A DNA stretch of 64,000 nt from Streptomyces mirabilis (GCF_039503195.1 NZ_JBCJKP010000001.1:4216001-4280000), one strand, 5' to 3'; shown: positions 45,891 through 54,719, counted from the first letter of the stretch. Notes: generated from the letters alone by a model not told the origin. Translations and numbers: made by a program.

Positions 45891-46140
45891 GGCCTGTCCG
45901 GTCGATCAAGTCGCAGAAAAGCGGCGGGGCCTCGGCAGTGCCGGTGAGCGGGGTCGGGTGCGTGCAGCCGCAAGGCGGAGGAGGGAAGCGACGCGAGGGG
46001 GGTCCCCCTGTTCAGCGAAGCCGAGAACTTGGGGGAGTCGTTGGCCGACTGCAACGCCGCTGGGGTACCCCCTGCTCGAAGCAGCTTGGAGGAGTGCGTG
46101 CCAGACCCCGCGCCTGCGGCATGATCGGCCGGACAGGCCC
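45891..46140. mobile_element. MITE-like element with 18-bp terminal inverted repeats
   Basis: GGCCTGTCCGGTCGATCA (45891-45908) is inverted at 46123-46140 (TGATCGGCCGGACAGGCC), 17/18 matching. The 250-bp interior has no gene but contains GC palindromes such as GGGGGGTCCCCC near 46000 and a GAAGCCGAGAACTTGGGGGA block. The right end reaches the stop codon of the next gene. It resembles non-autonomous repeats common between Streptomyces genes. No clear target duplication was seen. Confidence 0.65.
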
Positions 46141-46928
46141 TAGCAGCTGGGGACCGAGCCCTTCTCCTTCTGCAGGGACACCAGCGCGTCGACCGCGCCC
46201 TTGAGCGTGGTCACCGGAACCAGTCGCAGCCCCTTGGGCAGTTCCGACTTGGCGTCCGAGCACTCCGCCTTCGGGACCAGGAAGACCGTCGCGCCGTCGC
46301 GCCGGGCGGCCTGCGTCTTCAGGGCGACCCCGCCGACCGCGCCGACCTTGCCGTCGGCGTCGATCGTCCCCGTACCCGCGACGTTGCGACCGCCCGTGAG
46401 GTCGCCGCCACTGCCGTCGCCGTCCAGCTTGTCGATGATCCCGAGCGTGAAGAGCAGTCCGGCGCTGGGCCCGCCGACGTCGGCCAGCTTGAGCGTGACC
46501 TTGACGTCGTTCTTCTCGTGCAGATAGGACAGGGCCGCTTTGGTGGCCGTGTCCTGGGACTGCTTCATCTGGTCGGCGTTGTGCTGCTCGATCTCCTTGA
46601 CGGAGTTCCCGCTCGGGTAGACCGAGTCGCGCGGCATCACGGCCCGGTCCGTACGGAACCAGCCGTCGATCACGTCACCCAGGCTGACGCTCGCGTCCGG
46701 CCCGGTCGCCTCGATCGTCGTCATCCGCAGCTGCCCGTTCGTCTTCCGGGTGGGCGCTCCGCTGATCGTGATCACGGGGTCGCCCTTGTTCTCGCCCAGG
46801 ACGTTCGCCGTCATGCCGGGCTGCGCCACGGAGAACGGCAGCGGCGCGAACGCCGCCGTGGCGAGCAGGGCCACGACGGGAACGGCGCAGACGGTGATGG
46901 CCTGGAGGCGCGTGAGGCGAGAGAGCAC
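46140..46928 (-). CDS. YlbL-like S16 (Lon-type) serine protease without PDZ domain
   Basis: The 262-residue protein has an N-terminal helix (about 8-29, AITVCAVPVVALLATAAFAP), then QLRMTTIEATGPDASVSLGD and the S16 proteolytic domain. The catalytic Ser is in VGGPSAGLLFTLGIIDK and the Lys in GGVALKTQAARRDGA. The usual actinobacterial YlbL protein is about 340 residues with a PDZ domain between the Gln-rich helix (NADQMKQSQDTATKAAL) and the protease. Here that interval is only about 15 residues, so PDZ is missing. It probably acts outside the membrane. Its stop codon overlaps the repeat element. Confidence 0.85.
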   Translation of the reverse strand: MLSRLTRLQAITVCAVPVVALLATAAFAPLPFSVAQPGMTANVLGENKGDPVITISGAPTRKTNGQLRMTTIEATGPDASVSLGDVIDGWFRTDRAVMPRDSVYPSGNSVKEIEQHNADQMKQSQDTATKAALSYLHEKNDVKVTLKLADVGGPSAGLLFTLGIIDKLDGDGSGGDLTGGRNVAGTGTIDADGKVGAVGGVALKTQAARRDGATVFLVPKAECSDAKSELPKGLRLVPVTTLKGAVDALVSLQKEKGSVPSC

Positions 46929-46943
46929 AGGATCAATCTAACG

Positions 46944-48065
46944 TCACCGCTCGGCGCGGCCTCCGTACAGGTCCCGCCGGGCGGTGGTGAAGCGGCGCAG
47001 CGCCTCCGGCAGCGGCTCGGTCCCGATGCCGGGGGTGCGCGGCACCGGCAGATGACCGTTCTGAAGGACGAAGGGCTCGGTGATGTCCTCGGCGAAGTAG
47101 CGGCTGGAGGCGGAGGTGTCACCGGGGAGGGTGAAGCCCGGCAGGGCCGCCAGGGCCAGGTTCGGGGCCCGGCCGATGCCCGTCTCCAGCATGCCGCCGC
47201 ACCAGACCGGTACCCCGTGCGCGTGGGCGACGTCGTGGATGCGGCGCGCCTCCAGGTAGCCGCCGACCCGGGCGGGCTTCACGTTGACCACCCGGCAGGC
47301 GTCCATGGCGATCGCGGAGGCGGTGTCGCGGGCGCTGTGCAGGGACTCGTCGAGGCAGACCGGGGTGGCGATGCGCCGCTGGAGCCGTGCGTGCGCGTGG
47401 AGGTTGTTCTCCTCCAGCGGTTCCTCGATGAGCAGCAGTCCGAACGCGTCGAGCCGGCGCAGGTGCTCGGCGTCCGCGAGCGAGTACGCCGTGTTGGCGT
47501 CCACCTGGAGCGGCAGGGCGTCCCCGAAGCGCTCGCGCACGGCCCGTACGGGCTCCAGGTCCCAGCCGGGTTCGATCTTCAGCTTGATCCTGACGTACCC
47601 CTCGGCGAGGTAGCGCTCGACGTCGTCGAGGAGTGCCGGGACGGAGTCCTTGATGCCGACCGACACCCCGGCGGGCACGCGGTCGCGGACGGCTCCGAGC
47701 CAGGTCGCGAGCGACACGCCGTAGGCACGCAGCTCGGCGTCGAGGACGGCCGTCTCCAGGGCCGCCTTGGCCAGCTCGTGCCCCTTGATCTTCGCCGTCG
47801 CGGGGGCGAGCGCCGCGGCCGTGAGGTGCGGGAGGGCGGCCACGCGCGGCAGCAGGAAGTCGCGGAGCACGATCTCGGCGCCGGCCACGAACTCCGAGCA
47901 GTACAGCGGCTCGGGGTCGGCGGCGAACTCCGACCAGCCCTCGGCCGCGTCCGTGACGACATGCAGGAGAAAGGTGTCCTTCGTCGTCATGGTCCCGAAG
48001 GAGGTACGGAAGGGGGTGACGAGGGGCAGCGCGATGTGGACGACTTCGACGCGTTCGAGTTTCAT
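46944..48065 (-). CDS. menC: o-Succinylbenzoate synthase / N-acylamino acid racemase (enolase superfamily)
   Basis: ATG 48065 (MKLERVEVVHIALPLVTPFR) starts a 373-residue enzyme. It has RIKLKIEPGWDLEPV (catalytic Lys in KLK), LQVDANTAYSLADAEHL, LLIEEPLEENN and CLDESLHSARD (metal ligands D, E, D), NVKPARVGGYLEA and WCGGMLETGIGRA. The family has both OSB synthase (menaquinone) and N-acylamino acid racemase activities. The coupled GNAT gene favours the racemase role. Its start overlaps the GNAT stop by 4 bases. Confidence 0.9.
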   Translation of the reverse strand: MKLERVEVVHIALPLVTPFRTSFGTMTTKDTFLLHVVTDAAEGWSEFAADPEPLYCSEFVAGAEIVLRDFLLPRVAALPHLTAAALAPATAKIKGHELAKAALETAVLDAELRAYGVSLATWLGAVRDRVPAGVSVGIKDSVPALLDDVERYLAEGYVRIKLKIEPGWDLEPVRAVRERFGDALPLQVDANTAYSLADAEHLRRLDAFGLLLIEEPLEENNLHAHARLQRRIATPVCLDESLHSARDTASAIAMDACRVVNVKPARVGGYLEARRIHDVAHAHGVPVWCGGMLETGIGRAPNLALAALPGFTLPGDTSASSRYFAEDITEPFVLQNGHLPVPRTPGIGTEPLPEALRRFTTARRDLYGGRAER

Positions 48066-48835
48066 GCGGCGCCTTCCGTGGCGGGGCGGGTGAGGGTGTA
48101 CCAGCCGTCGCGGGACATCCCGGTGGCGACGTACCCCTCGGCGAAGGCCTCCGTGAAGACCGCGCGGACGGCGTGGCGCCAGCGCAGCGCGAGCGTCGGG
48201 TCGGCGGCGCGCAACTTGACGATGTCGTCCGGGACCCGGCACCAGATGTGCCGGTCGGAGGTGTCGCGGCGGGCGAGGAAGGCGTCGTCGGGTGCGAGGT
48301 GGGTGGCGGGCGCGGCGTCACGGTCACCCGTCTCCTGGGGCGTGCGGGGCGCGGTCAGCTCCCACGTCACCGTCAGCCGGTCGCTCTCGTCCCCGTCGTT
48401 CACCCCGTCCGCCATGGGCCCGTAGAAGTCGACCAGGTACTCCGTGCCGGTGGCCCCCAGCTTGACCAGGTTGAAGCGGGCGTTGCGGCCGACCAGCGGA
48501 TCGAAGGTCCAGCGCATGGTGCGGGCGCCGCGTTCCATGGCCCAGCCACGCTGGGCCTGCTTCACGGCGTACCCGAGCCCGCGATCGGCCGCGGCGACCA
48601 GGGAGTACGTGTCCTGCCGCCCCGGCTGCCCGAACACGGCGACGGCGGCTCCGGCCAGCCGTGTCCCGTCGTACGCGGCATGCACCGCGCCCCCGGCGTG
48701 CACCAGGCTGTGCAGCACCTCCGCCGGATAGGGCGGGCTGCTGCGGGGCATCTGCCAGACGTCGCTGAAGAGGTCGGCCACCGCGGCGATCCCGGCGACG
48801 TCGTGAACGGTACGGATGCTCACTTCTTCGGTCAT
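48062..48835 (-). CDS. GNAT-like acetyltransferase (partner of NAAAR)
   Basis: The 257-residue protein has a GNAT-type N-terminal half (SIRTVHDVAGIAAVADLFSD, AVHAAYDGTRLAGAAVAVFG, DRGLGYAVKQAQRGWAMERG, RTMRWTFDPLVGRNARFNLV). The C-terminal half is longer than usual, with TDRHIWCRVPDDI-like sequence. It matches the COG3375 type often encoded next to N-acylamino acid racemases. It probably acylates an amino acid that the racemase then isomerises. It is the first gene of the pair and is divergent from the PucR regulator. Confidence 0.85.
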   Translation of the reverse strand: MTEEVSIRTVHDVAGIAAVADLFSDVWQMPRSSPPYPAEVLHSLVHAGGAVHAAYDGTRLAGAAVAVFGQPGRQDTYSLVAAADRGLGYAVKQAQRGWAMERGARTMRWTFDPLVGRNARFNLVKLGATGTEYLVDFYGPMADGVNDGDESDRLTVTWELTAPRTPQETGDRDAAPATHLAPDDAFLARRDTSDRHIWCRVPDDIVKLRAADPTLALRWRHAVRAVFTEAFAEGYVATGMSRDGWYTLTRPATEGAA

Positions 48836-48875
48836 GGAACCGAGTGTCGAAGCTCGTGGCGGCGCCCGCGTTGTA

Positions 48876-48907
48876 CATCAGGACAACACGTGCGTACGTT
48901 CCTGATG
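48876..48907. promoter_or_regulatory. Operator-like inverted repeat between GNAT and PucR genes
   Basis: CATCAGGA (48876-48883) and TCCTGATG (48900-48907) are exact inverted complements, 16 bp apart, in the divergent promoter. It is a candidate PucR site. The assignment is inferred from position. Confidence 0.5.
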
Positions 48908-48992
48908 AGATCGGCCAACCACGCCCGGCCGAGACCGGCAGACCATCCTTGTCATCCCCATCACCATCCCCATCCCCTCGGGAAGGAGCCGC

Positions 48993-50588
48993 GTGGACGC
49001 CTGTACCCTCGGCGACCTGCTGGACGTCGTCGGCGGCCCCTCCGTACGACTGCAGACCGCGCCCGCCGGGCTCGCCGTGCCCGTCACCGAGGCGCTGCTG
49101 TACGACGCCCACGCGCCGCTGACCCGTGCGCCCGGGGCGCTGCTGCTCGCGGTCGGGGTGCGGGCGTCCGCGGCGGGGCCGCTGGCGCGGGCGGCGGCGG
49201 AGGCGGGGATGAGCGGGCTGGTCGTACGCGGACCGGACGGCCCGCTCGCGGAGGCGGAGTCGGCGGGTGTGGCCCTGCTGTCCGTGGACGAGGACGCCGC
49301 ATGGCACCACGTACATCTGCTGCTGGCCTCCGCGATCGGCGCCCGGCCGTCGGCCGCCGGGAGCGGTCTGGGGGACCTGTTCGCGCTGGCCGACGCGGTG
49401 GCCGCGGCCGTCGGTGGCGCCACCGCGATCGAGGACCCTCGGCAGCGGATCCTCGCCTACTCGACGGTTGCGGGACAGCCGGTCGACGAGGACCGCCGCA
49501 CGGGCATCCTCGGCCTCCAGGTGCCCGGGAGCCCCGCCAACTCGGAGCAGTACCGGGTGCTGTTCGCGGCCGAGGGCGTGGTCCGGCTGCCCGCGCTGGC
49601 GGGCAGCGACAACCTGCCGCGGCTCGCCGTCGCCGTGCGGGCCGGCGGCGAGACCCTCGGCTCGCTCTGGGTCGTCGACGACGGCGGCCTCGCGCCGGAC
49701 GCCGAGGAGGCCCTCACCCAGGGCGCGTCCACGGCGGCGCTGCTCCTGCTGCGGGCCCGCGCCGCGCAGGAGCTGGCCCGCCACCAGAACGGCGACCTGC
49801 TGCGCCGCCTGCTCGACGGCACCGCCGATCCGGCGGGCGCCGCCCACCGCCTGGGCATGGGCCTCGGCCCGGACGGAAACCCGGCGCCCGTGCGCGTGGC
49901 GGCCTTCGTCCTGGACTCCAGCGTCTCGGCGGCGGACGTCGAACAGACCGCGCTACGGCTCCTGGACCTCGTACGCCTGCAGTGCGAGGCGCGCTACGGG
50001 CGGCACGCGGTCGTCCTCGTCGACGGGGTCGTGTACGCGCTGCTGCCGGCGCCCGGGGAGCGTGGCGGAGCGCCCCGGAGGCGAACAAACAGCCACAGAG
50101 GGCTGGCGGAGGACATCGTCGCGCGGGCCGGGCAGGCGTTGCGGGTGCCCGTGCGGGCCGGGCTGGGGGATGTGGTCGGCGGGCTCGCGGAGGTGCGGGC
50201 CTCCCGGGACGACGCCGACCTCGTCCTGCGGGTCCTGGGCCCCGAGTTGCCGGTGGCGACGGTGGAGGAGGTGAGGCCGCGCGTCACCCTGCTGCGGCTG
50301 ACCGAAGTCCTGGGTGAGCGGCGGGAGTTGAGTGTGGGCGGGTGGCGGCGGGTCCTCGCGCACGACGCCGAGCACGGCACCGAGTACGCGCGCACCCTCG
50401 TCGCCTGGCTGGACGCGGGCTGCGACATGGCGGGCGCGGCGCGGCTGCTCGCCGTGCACGCCAACACCTGCCGCTACCGCCTCCGGCAGGCCCAACACCA
50501 GCTCGGCATCGACCTCGACGATCCCGACGAACGGCTGGTGCTGTGGCTCCAGTTGAGGACGCTGGGCGGGCTCGGCAGCCGCCGCTGA
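48993..50588 (+). CDS. PucR/CdaR-family transcriptional regulator
   Basis: The 531-residue protein starts at GTG 48993 after GGAAGGAG. It has the PucR N-terminal domain (LGDLLDVVGGPSVRLQTAPA). A GAF-like middle follows (VAAAVGGATAIEDPRQRILA), then a GGDEF-like segment and the C-terminal PucR helix-turn-helix (CDMAGAARLLAVHANTCRYR, LRQAQHQLGIDLDD). It probably controls the divergent GNAT-racemase pair in response to an amino acid derivative. Confidence 0.92.
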   Translation: MDACTLGDLLDVVGGPSVRLQTAPAGLAVPVTEALLYDAHAPLTRAPGALLLAVGVRASAAGPLARAAAEAGMSGLVVRGPDGPLAEAESAGVALLSVDEDAAWHHVHLLLASAIGARPSAAGSGLGDLFALADAVAAAVGGATAIEDPRQRILAYSTVAGQPVDEDRRTGILGLQVPGSPANSEQYRVLFAAEGVVRLPALAGSDNLPRLAVAVRAGGETLGSLWVVDDGGLAPDAEEALTQGASTAALLLLRARAAQELARHQNGDLLRRLLDGTADPAGAAHRLGMGLGPDGNPAPVRVAAFVLDSSVSAADVEQTALRLLDLVRLQCEARYGRHAVVLVDGVVYALLPAPGERGGAPRRRTNSHRGLAEDIVARAGQALRVPVRAGLGDVVGGLAEVRASRDDADLVLRVLGPELPVATVEEVRPRVTLLRLTEVLGERRELSVGGWRRVLAHDAEHGTEYARTLVAWLDAGCDMAGAARLLAVHANTCRYRLRQAQHQLGIDLDDPDERLVLWLQLRTLGGLGSRR

Positions 50589-50609
50589 GCCGCCCTTCGG
50601 GTCCGGCCG

Positions 50610-51113
50610 TCAGTTGACGTCCACGTCCTCGAAGACCTCCAGCATGCGCGTCAGCACCCGTACGCACCTCTCCACGTCCGCGCCGGTGAGGTCGCCGCCC
50701 ACCCGCTTCAGCAGCGCGCTCTCGCGGGTGATCACCGCGTCGATGGCCGTACGACCGTCGTCGGTCAGCCGGATCAGCGAGGACCGCTGGTGCGCGGGGT
50801 TGACGACGGCCTCGACCAGGCCGTGGGCCGCCGCCTCGTTGACCATCCGCTGCACGAACTGACGGCTGAGCGCCTGCGCGCGCCCCATCTGGGGGACCGT
50901 CAGGGGCCCCTGCGCGCGCAGGAGATCCAGGACGGCGCGCACGCCGATGGACAGGCCTTCGATCGGCTCGTTCAGCTCGACCTTGCGGCTCACGCGCCGG
51001 TACAGGGGCCCCAGCACGGCGAACACCTCGTAGAGGCGGGGGGCGAGGTCGTCGGGCGGGAGCGGCTTTGGGTCGTCGGGCTTGCCGGTGCCGGGCTTGC
51101 TGGTGTGGGTCAC
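50610..51113 (-). CDS. MarR-family transcriptional regulator
   Basis: I take GTG 51113 (MTHTSKPGTGKPD); ATG 51155 is also in frame, but it overlaps the operator repeats. The 167-residue protein has the MarR winged helix: IGVRAVLDLLRAQGPLTVPQ, MGRAQALSRQFVQRMVNEAA and NPAHQRSSLIRLTDDGR. Flanking helices would form the dimer interface (CVRVLTRMLEVFEDVDV). It is divergent from the alpha/beta hydrolase gene and is probably its repressor. Confidence 0.88.
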   Translation of the reverse strand: MTHTSKPGTGKPDDPKPLPPDDLAPRLYEVFAVLGPLYRRVSRKVELNEPIEGLSIGVRAVLDLLRAQGPLTVPQMGRAQALSRQFVQRMVNEAAAHGLVEAVVNPAHQRSSLIRLTDDGRTAIDAVITRESALLKRVGGDLTGADVERCVRVLTRMLEVFEDVDVN

Positions 51114-51123
51114 GGAAACAGGA

Positions 51124-51171
51124 TGACACCTTGGTTGCCAAGTCGGAGCCAACATGACACCTTAGTTGTCA
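51124..51171. promoter_or_regulatory. Two MarR-type operator repeats
   Basis: TGACACCTTAGTTGTCA (51155-51171) is a 17-bp palindrome with one mismatch pair. A diverged copy, TGACACCTTGGTTGCCA, lies at 51124-51140. They are 31 bp apart start to start and flank the alternative MarR start, as expected for autoregulation. Confidence 0.65.
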
Positions 51172-51207
51172 TAGCTGATGCCTCTCGGATACCTCTCAGG
51201 AGTGGTC

Positions 51208-52029
51208 ATGACCGATGCCGCACAGGTGTTCATGTTCGAGTCCGCCGACGGTCCGCTCGCCTACCGCGACGTCGGCACCGGTCCCCCGCTGGTGCTGCTG
51301 CACGGCGGCTTCACCGACCACCGCATGTGGGACGACCTGGTGCCGCTCCTCGCGGCCGACCACCGGGTGATCGCGCCCGACGCCCGCGGCCACGGCCGGT
51401 CCGCCAACGCGACGAAGCCCTTCCGTCCCACCGACGACCTCGCCGCCCTCCTGCGCCACCTCGGCACGGGTCCCGCGGTCCTCGTCGGAATGTCGATGGG
51501 CGGCGCCACCGCGGTCGACACCACGCTGGAGCACCCGGACCTCGTCCGCGCGCTCGTCGTCAGCGGCGCCGGGATCGCCGACCCGCAGGACATCGACGCC
51601 TGGACCCTGGACATCCAGAACAGCTGGAACGGCACCCTGGCGGCCGGCGACATCGACGGCTGGGTCGACATCTTCGCCTCGGCCGTGGCCGGCCCGCATC
51701 GCACGCTCGACGAGGTGGACCCGGAGGTCGTACGGCGGGTACGGGAAATGGCGCGGGGGACCATTTCCAAGCACACACCCGACGAACCCGACCGGTCCGT
51801 CCCCGTGACCGACATCGCGGCGCGCGCCAAGAGCATCACGGTCCCCGTCCTGGCCATCAACGGCGCCCTGGACGCGGCCGGTCTGATCGCGATGGCCGAC
51901 CGGCTCGTCGACGCCGTCGCCGACGGCCGCACCGCCACCGTCGAGGGCACCGCCCACTACGCCAACATGGAACAGCCCCGCGTGTTCACCGAGTTCCTGC
52001 TGGAGTGGCTCAGCGGCCTGCCCGCCTGA
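51208..52029 (+). CDS. Alpha/beta-fold hydrolase
   Basis: ATG 51208 lies 7 bases after AGGAG, better than the in-frame ATG 51178. The 273-residue enzyme has the oxyanion motif LVLLHGGFTDHRMWDDL, the nucleophile elbow VGMSMGGATAV (Ser), INGALDAAGLIAMADRL (Asp) and VEGTAHYANMEQP (His). Hence the Ser-Asp-His triad is complete. Substrate unknown. MarR lies divergently upstream. Its end overlaps the convergent dapE by 20 bases. Confidence 0.9.
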   Translation: MTDAAQVFMFESADGPLAYRDVGTGPPLVLLHGGFTDHRMWDDLVPLLAADHRVIAPDARGHGRSANATKPFRPTDDLAALLRHLGTGPAVLVGMSMGGATAVDTTLEHPDLVRALVVSGAGIADPQDIDAWTLDIQNSWNGTLAAGDIDGWVDIFASAVAGPHRTLDEVDPEVVRRVREMARGTISKHTPDEPDRSVPVTDIAARAKSITVPVLAINGALDAAGLIAMADRLVDAVADGRTATVEGTAHYANMEQPRVFTEFLLEWLSGLPA

Positions 52030-53098
52030 GCCACCGCGCCAGCCGCTCCTCGCACGCCCGCAGCTGCGCCACGGGGACGTACTCCCCCGCCGTGTGGGCG
52101 AGGACCGGATCGCCGGGGCCGTAGTTGAGGGCGGGCGTGCCGAGGGCGGCGAAACGGGCCACGTCCGTCCAGCCCAGCTTCGGACGGGGCGTGGCCCCCA
52201 GCACGCGGACGAGCGAGGCGACCGCGTGCCGGTCGAGCCCGGGCGGCGCGCCCGGCACGACCTCCGTGACGTCGACCTCGTACTCGTCCTCGGGGAAGAG
52301 ATCCCGTACGTACTTCTCCGCCTCCTCCGCCGAACGGCTCGGAGCGAAACGGGAGTTGACGGTGATCACGCACTCGTCGGGGACGACGTTGCCCGCGACT
52401 CCGGCGCGTACGGCGACGGCGTTCAGCCCCTCCCGGTACTCCAGGCCGTCGATCACGACCCGCTCCGGGGCGTGGTCGGCGAGGCGCTGGAGGACGGCCC
52501 CGGCGCGGTGCGCGGCGTTCACCCCCCGCCAGGCGCGCGCGGTGTGCGCGCGCTCGCCGCGGACCGTGATGTCGGCCATCAGCACGCCCTGGCAGCCCGC
52601 CTCGACCCCGGCGTCGGACGGCTCCATGAGGATCGCGAGGTCGGCGTTCAGCAACTCCGGCCGTACGGCGGCGATCCGGCCGAGCCCGTTGCGGTCGCCC
52701 TCGACCTCCTCGCACTCGTAGAAGACGTACGTGAGGTCGCGGGTGGGCTCGGGGACCGTCGCCGCCAGCCGGAGTGCGACGGCGACTCCGCCCTTCATGT
52801 CGCAGGCGCCGAGCCCGTACAGGAGGTCGCCCCGCAGGAGGGACGGCAGGTTCCCGGCGGCGGGCACGGTGTCCAGGTGGCCCGCGATCAGGATCCGTTC
52901 GGGGTGGCCGAGGTCGGTGCGGGCGACCACCGAGTTGCCGATCCGCTCCACGGTGAGGTGCGGGAGGGTGGCGAGGGCCGCCTCGACGGCGTCCGCGAGC
53001 GGGGCCTCCTCGCCGCTCTCGGAGGGGAGGTCGACGAGGGCGCGGGTGAGGGCGACGACGTCGGCGGTGAGATCGAGGGGGTGGCCGAGGGTGCTCAC
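52010..53098 (-). CDS. dapE: M20-family deacylase (succinyl-diaminopimelate desuccinylase DapE)
   Basis: From GTG 53098 the 362-residue enzyme has the M20 pattern: ILIAGHLDTVPAAGNLP (zinc His, Asp), LYGLGACDMKGGVAVALRLA, YVFYECEEVEGDRNGLGRI (catalytic Glu-Glu) and GERAHTARAWRGVNA in the lid. It is the actinobacterial DapE type, which makes LL-diaminopimelate for lysine and peptidoglycan. An ArgE-like role cannot be excluded. GTG overlaps the permease stop by 4 bases (GTGA), so the two are co-translated. Confidence 0.9.
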   Translation of the reverse strand: MSTLGHPLDLTADVVALTRALVDLPSESGEEAPLADAVEAALATLPHLTVERIGNSVVARTDLGHPERILIAGHLDTVPAAGNLPSLLRGDLLYGLGACDMKGGVAVALRLAATVPEPTRDLTYVFYECEEVEGDRNGLGRIAAVRPELLNADLAILMEPSDAGVEAGCQGVLMADITVRGERAHTARAWRGVNAAHRAGAVLQRLADHAPERVVIDGLEYREGLNAVAVRAGVAGNVVPDECVITVNSRFAPSRSAEEAEKYVRDLFPEDEYEVDVTEVVPGAPPGLDRHAVASLVRVLGATPRPKLGWTDVARFAALGTPALNYGPGDPVLAHTAGEYVPVAQLRACEERLARWLRRAGR

Positions 53099-54597
53099 GC
53101 CGTTTCCTTGTCGCCGAGCTTGTCGCCGGAGCCGACCTTGCCGCCGGAGCCGAGTCTGTCGCCGAGCTTGGAGTGCTTGATCCCGTACAGCCAGTAGATC
53201 ACCAGGCCGACGGCCATCCACGCGCCGAACGCGGCCCAGGTGTCCGGCCCCAGGCTGAACAGCATGGAGACGCAGAAGCCCACACCCAGGATCGGCGTCA
53301 CCGGCGAGAAGGGCACCCGGAAGGAGCGGGGTGCCTCCGGGCTGCGGCGGCGCAGCAGGACGACCGCCAGGTTGACCAGCATGAAGGCGAAGAGCGTGCC
53401 GATGCTGGTGGCGTCGGCGAGCGCGCCCAGCGGGACGAGCGCGGCGAGCACGGCGATGAAGGTGGAGACGATGACCGTGTTGGCGCGCGGCACCCCGGTG
53501 GTGGGGTGCACCTTGGAGAACAGCGGCGGCACGAGCCCGTCCCTCGACATCGCGAAGAGGATGCGGATCTGCCCGTACTGGACGGTGAGCACGACACTCG
53601 TGGTGGCGACGACCGCTCCGACGGACAGCAGGATCGGCCACAGGCTGCCGCCGCCGACGGACTGCACGAGCACCTCGCTCAGCGTGGCCTCCGTGCCCGC
53701 GAACCTCTTCCACGGCATCGCGCCGAGCGCGGCGACCGCGACGAGGACGTACAGGGCGGTGACGAGGACGAGGGAGAGGATGATCGCGCGGGGCAGGTCG
53801 CGCTGCGGGTTCTTCGCCTCCTCCCCCGCCGTCGAGGCGGCGTCGAAGCCGATGTAGGAGAAGAAGAGCGAGGCGGCGCCCGCGCTCATGCCGGCGGTGC
53901 CGAGCGGGAAGAGGGGCGTGAAGTTCCCGGCGCGGAAGGCGGTGAAGGCGACCGCGCAGAACATCACCAGGGCGGCGATCTTCACGCCGACCATGACGGT
54001 GTTGGCGACGGCGCTCTCCTTCGCTCCGCGCAGCAGCACGACCATGGCGAGGACGACGATGGCGGCGGCGGGGATGTTGAGGACACCGCCGGCGCCGGGC
54101 GGCGCGCTGAGCGTGTCGGGGAGGGTGACCCCGACGGTCAGGTCGAGCAGTTCGTTGACGTACTGCCCCCAGCCCACCGCGACGGCGGCCACGGACACCC
54201 CGTACTCCAGGATCAGACACCAGCCGCACACCCAGGCGACGAGCTCGCCGAGGGTGGCGTACGCGTAGCTGTAGGAGGAGCCGGAGCCCGGGATCATGCC
54301 GGCCAGTTCGGCGTACGACAGCGCGGAGAACAGCGCGGTCACACCGGCCAGGACGAACGACACGACGATGGCGGGACCGGCCTCGGGCACCGCCTGGCCG
54401 AGGACCACGAAGATCCCGGTGCCGAGCGTGGCGCCCACGCTGAGCAGGGTGAGCTGCCCGACGCCCATCGTCCGCCTGAGCGGGCTCCCGGAGGCCTCGG
54501 CGACCAACGACCCGATGTCCTGACGCCGGGTCAGCCGAGCCGCCCGTCCGCCTCCTCGGCCGACGTCCGGCCGTGTACGTACCGTCTCCGTCTCCAC
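53095..54597 (-). CDS. APC-family amino acid/cationic amino acid permease
   Basis: The 500-residue transporter from GTG 54597 (AGGGAG site upstream; GTG 54621 is an alternative) has a charged head and about 12-14 helices. Signatures are GVGQLTLLSVGATLGTGIFV, ALSYAELAGMIPGSGSSYSY and SYIGFDAASTAGEEAKNPQR. This is the cationic amino acid transporter (CAT/YfnA-like) type. It ends in a GDRLGSGGKVGSGDKLGDKE repeat tail. An IclR regulator lies upstream in the same direction, and a palindrome sits at 54702-54719. Confidence 0.9.
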   Translation of the reverse strand: METETVRTRPDVGRGGGRAARLTRRQDIGSLVAEASGSPLRRTMGVGQLTLLSVGATLGTGIFVVLGQAVPEAGPAIVVSFVLAGVTALFSALSYAELAGMIPGSGSSYSYAYATLGELVAWVCGWCLILEYGVSVAAVAVGWGQYVNELLDLTVGVTLPDTLSAPPGAGGVLNIPAAAIVVLAMVVLLRGAKESAVANTVMVGVKIAALVMFCAVAFTAFRAGNFTPLFPLGTAGMSAGAASLFFSYIGFDAASTAGEEAKNPQRDLPRAIILSLVLVTALYVLVAVAALGAMPWKRFAGTEATLSEVLVQSVGGGSLWPILLSVGAVVATTSVVLTVQYGQIRILFAMSRDGLVPPLFSKVHPTTGVPRANTVIVSTFIAVLAALVPLGALADATSIGTLFAFMLVNLAVVLLRRRSPEAPRSFRVPFSPVTPILGVGFCVSMLFSLGPDTWAAFGAWMAVGLVIYWLYGIKHSKLGDRLGSGGKVGSGDKLGDKETA

Positions 54598-54701
54598 GCC
54601 TTGTCTCCCTGCGCCGTTCACCGATCCGCCTTCAGTGCCCTGATCATGCGGAGGGCGGGGCGGCGGACGGTGGGAGCATCGGCCAGAGATGGCGGGGACG
54701 G

Positions 54702-54719
54702 TTTGGCGGGTCGGCCAAA
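54702..54719. promoter_or_regulatory. Palindrome upstream of the permease, possible IclR operator
   Basis: TTTGGC-GGGTCG-GCCAAA is a perfect 6-bp inverted repeat in the permease promoter region, 105 bp before GTG 54597 and just after the IclR gene. The size fits an IclR-type operator. Inferred. Confidence 0.4.

Noticed and set aside
52010..54229. Apparent 739-aa fusion of dapE with upstream sequence
   Set aside because: The extra N-terminal part is an out-of-frame reading of the permease; the real dapE starts at GTG 53098.
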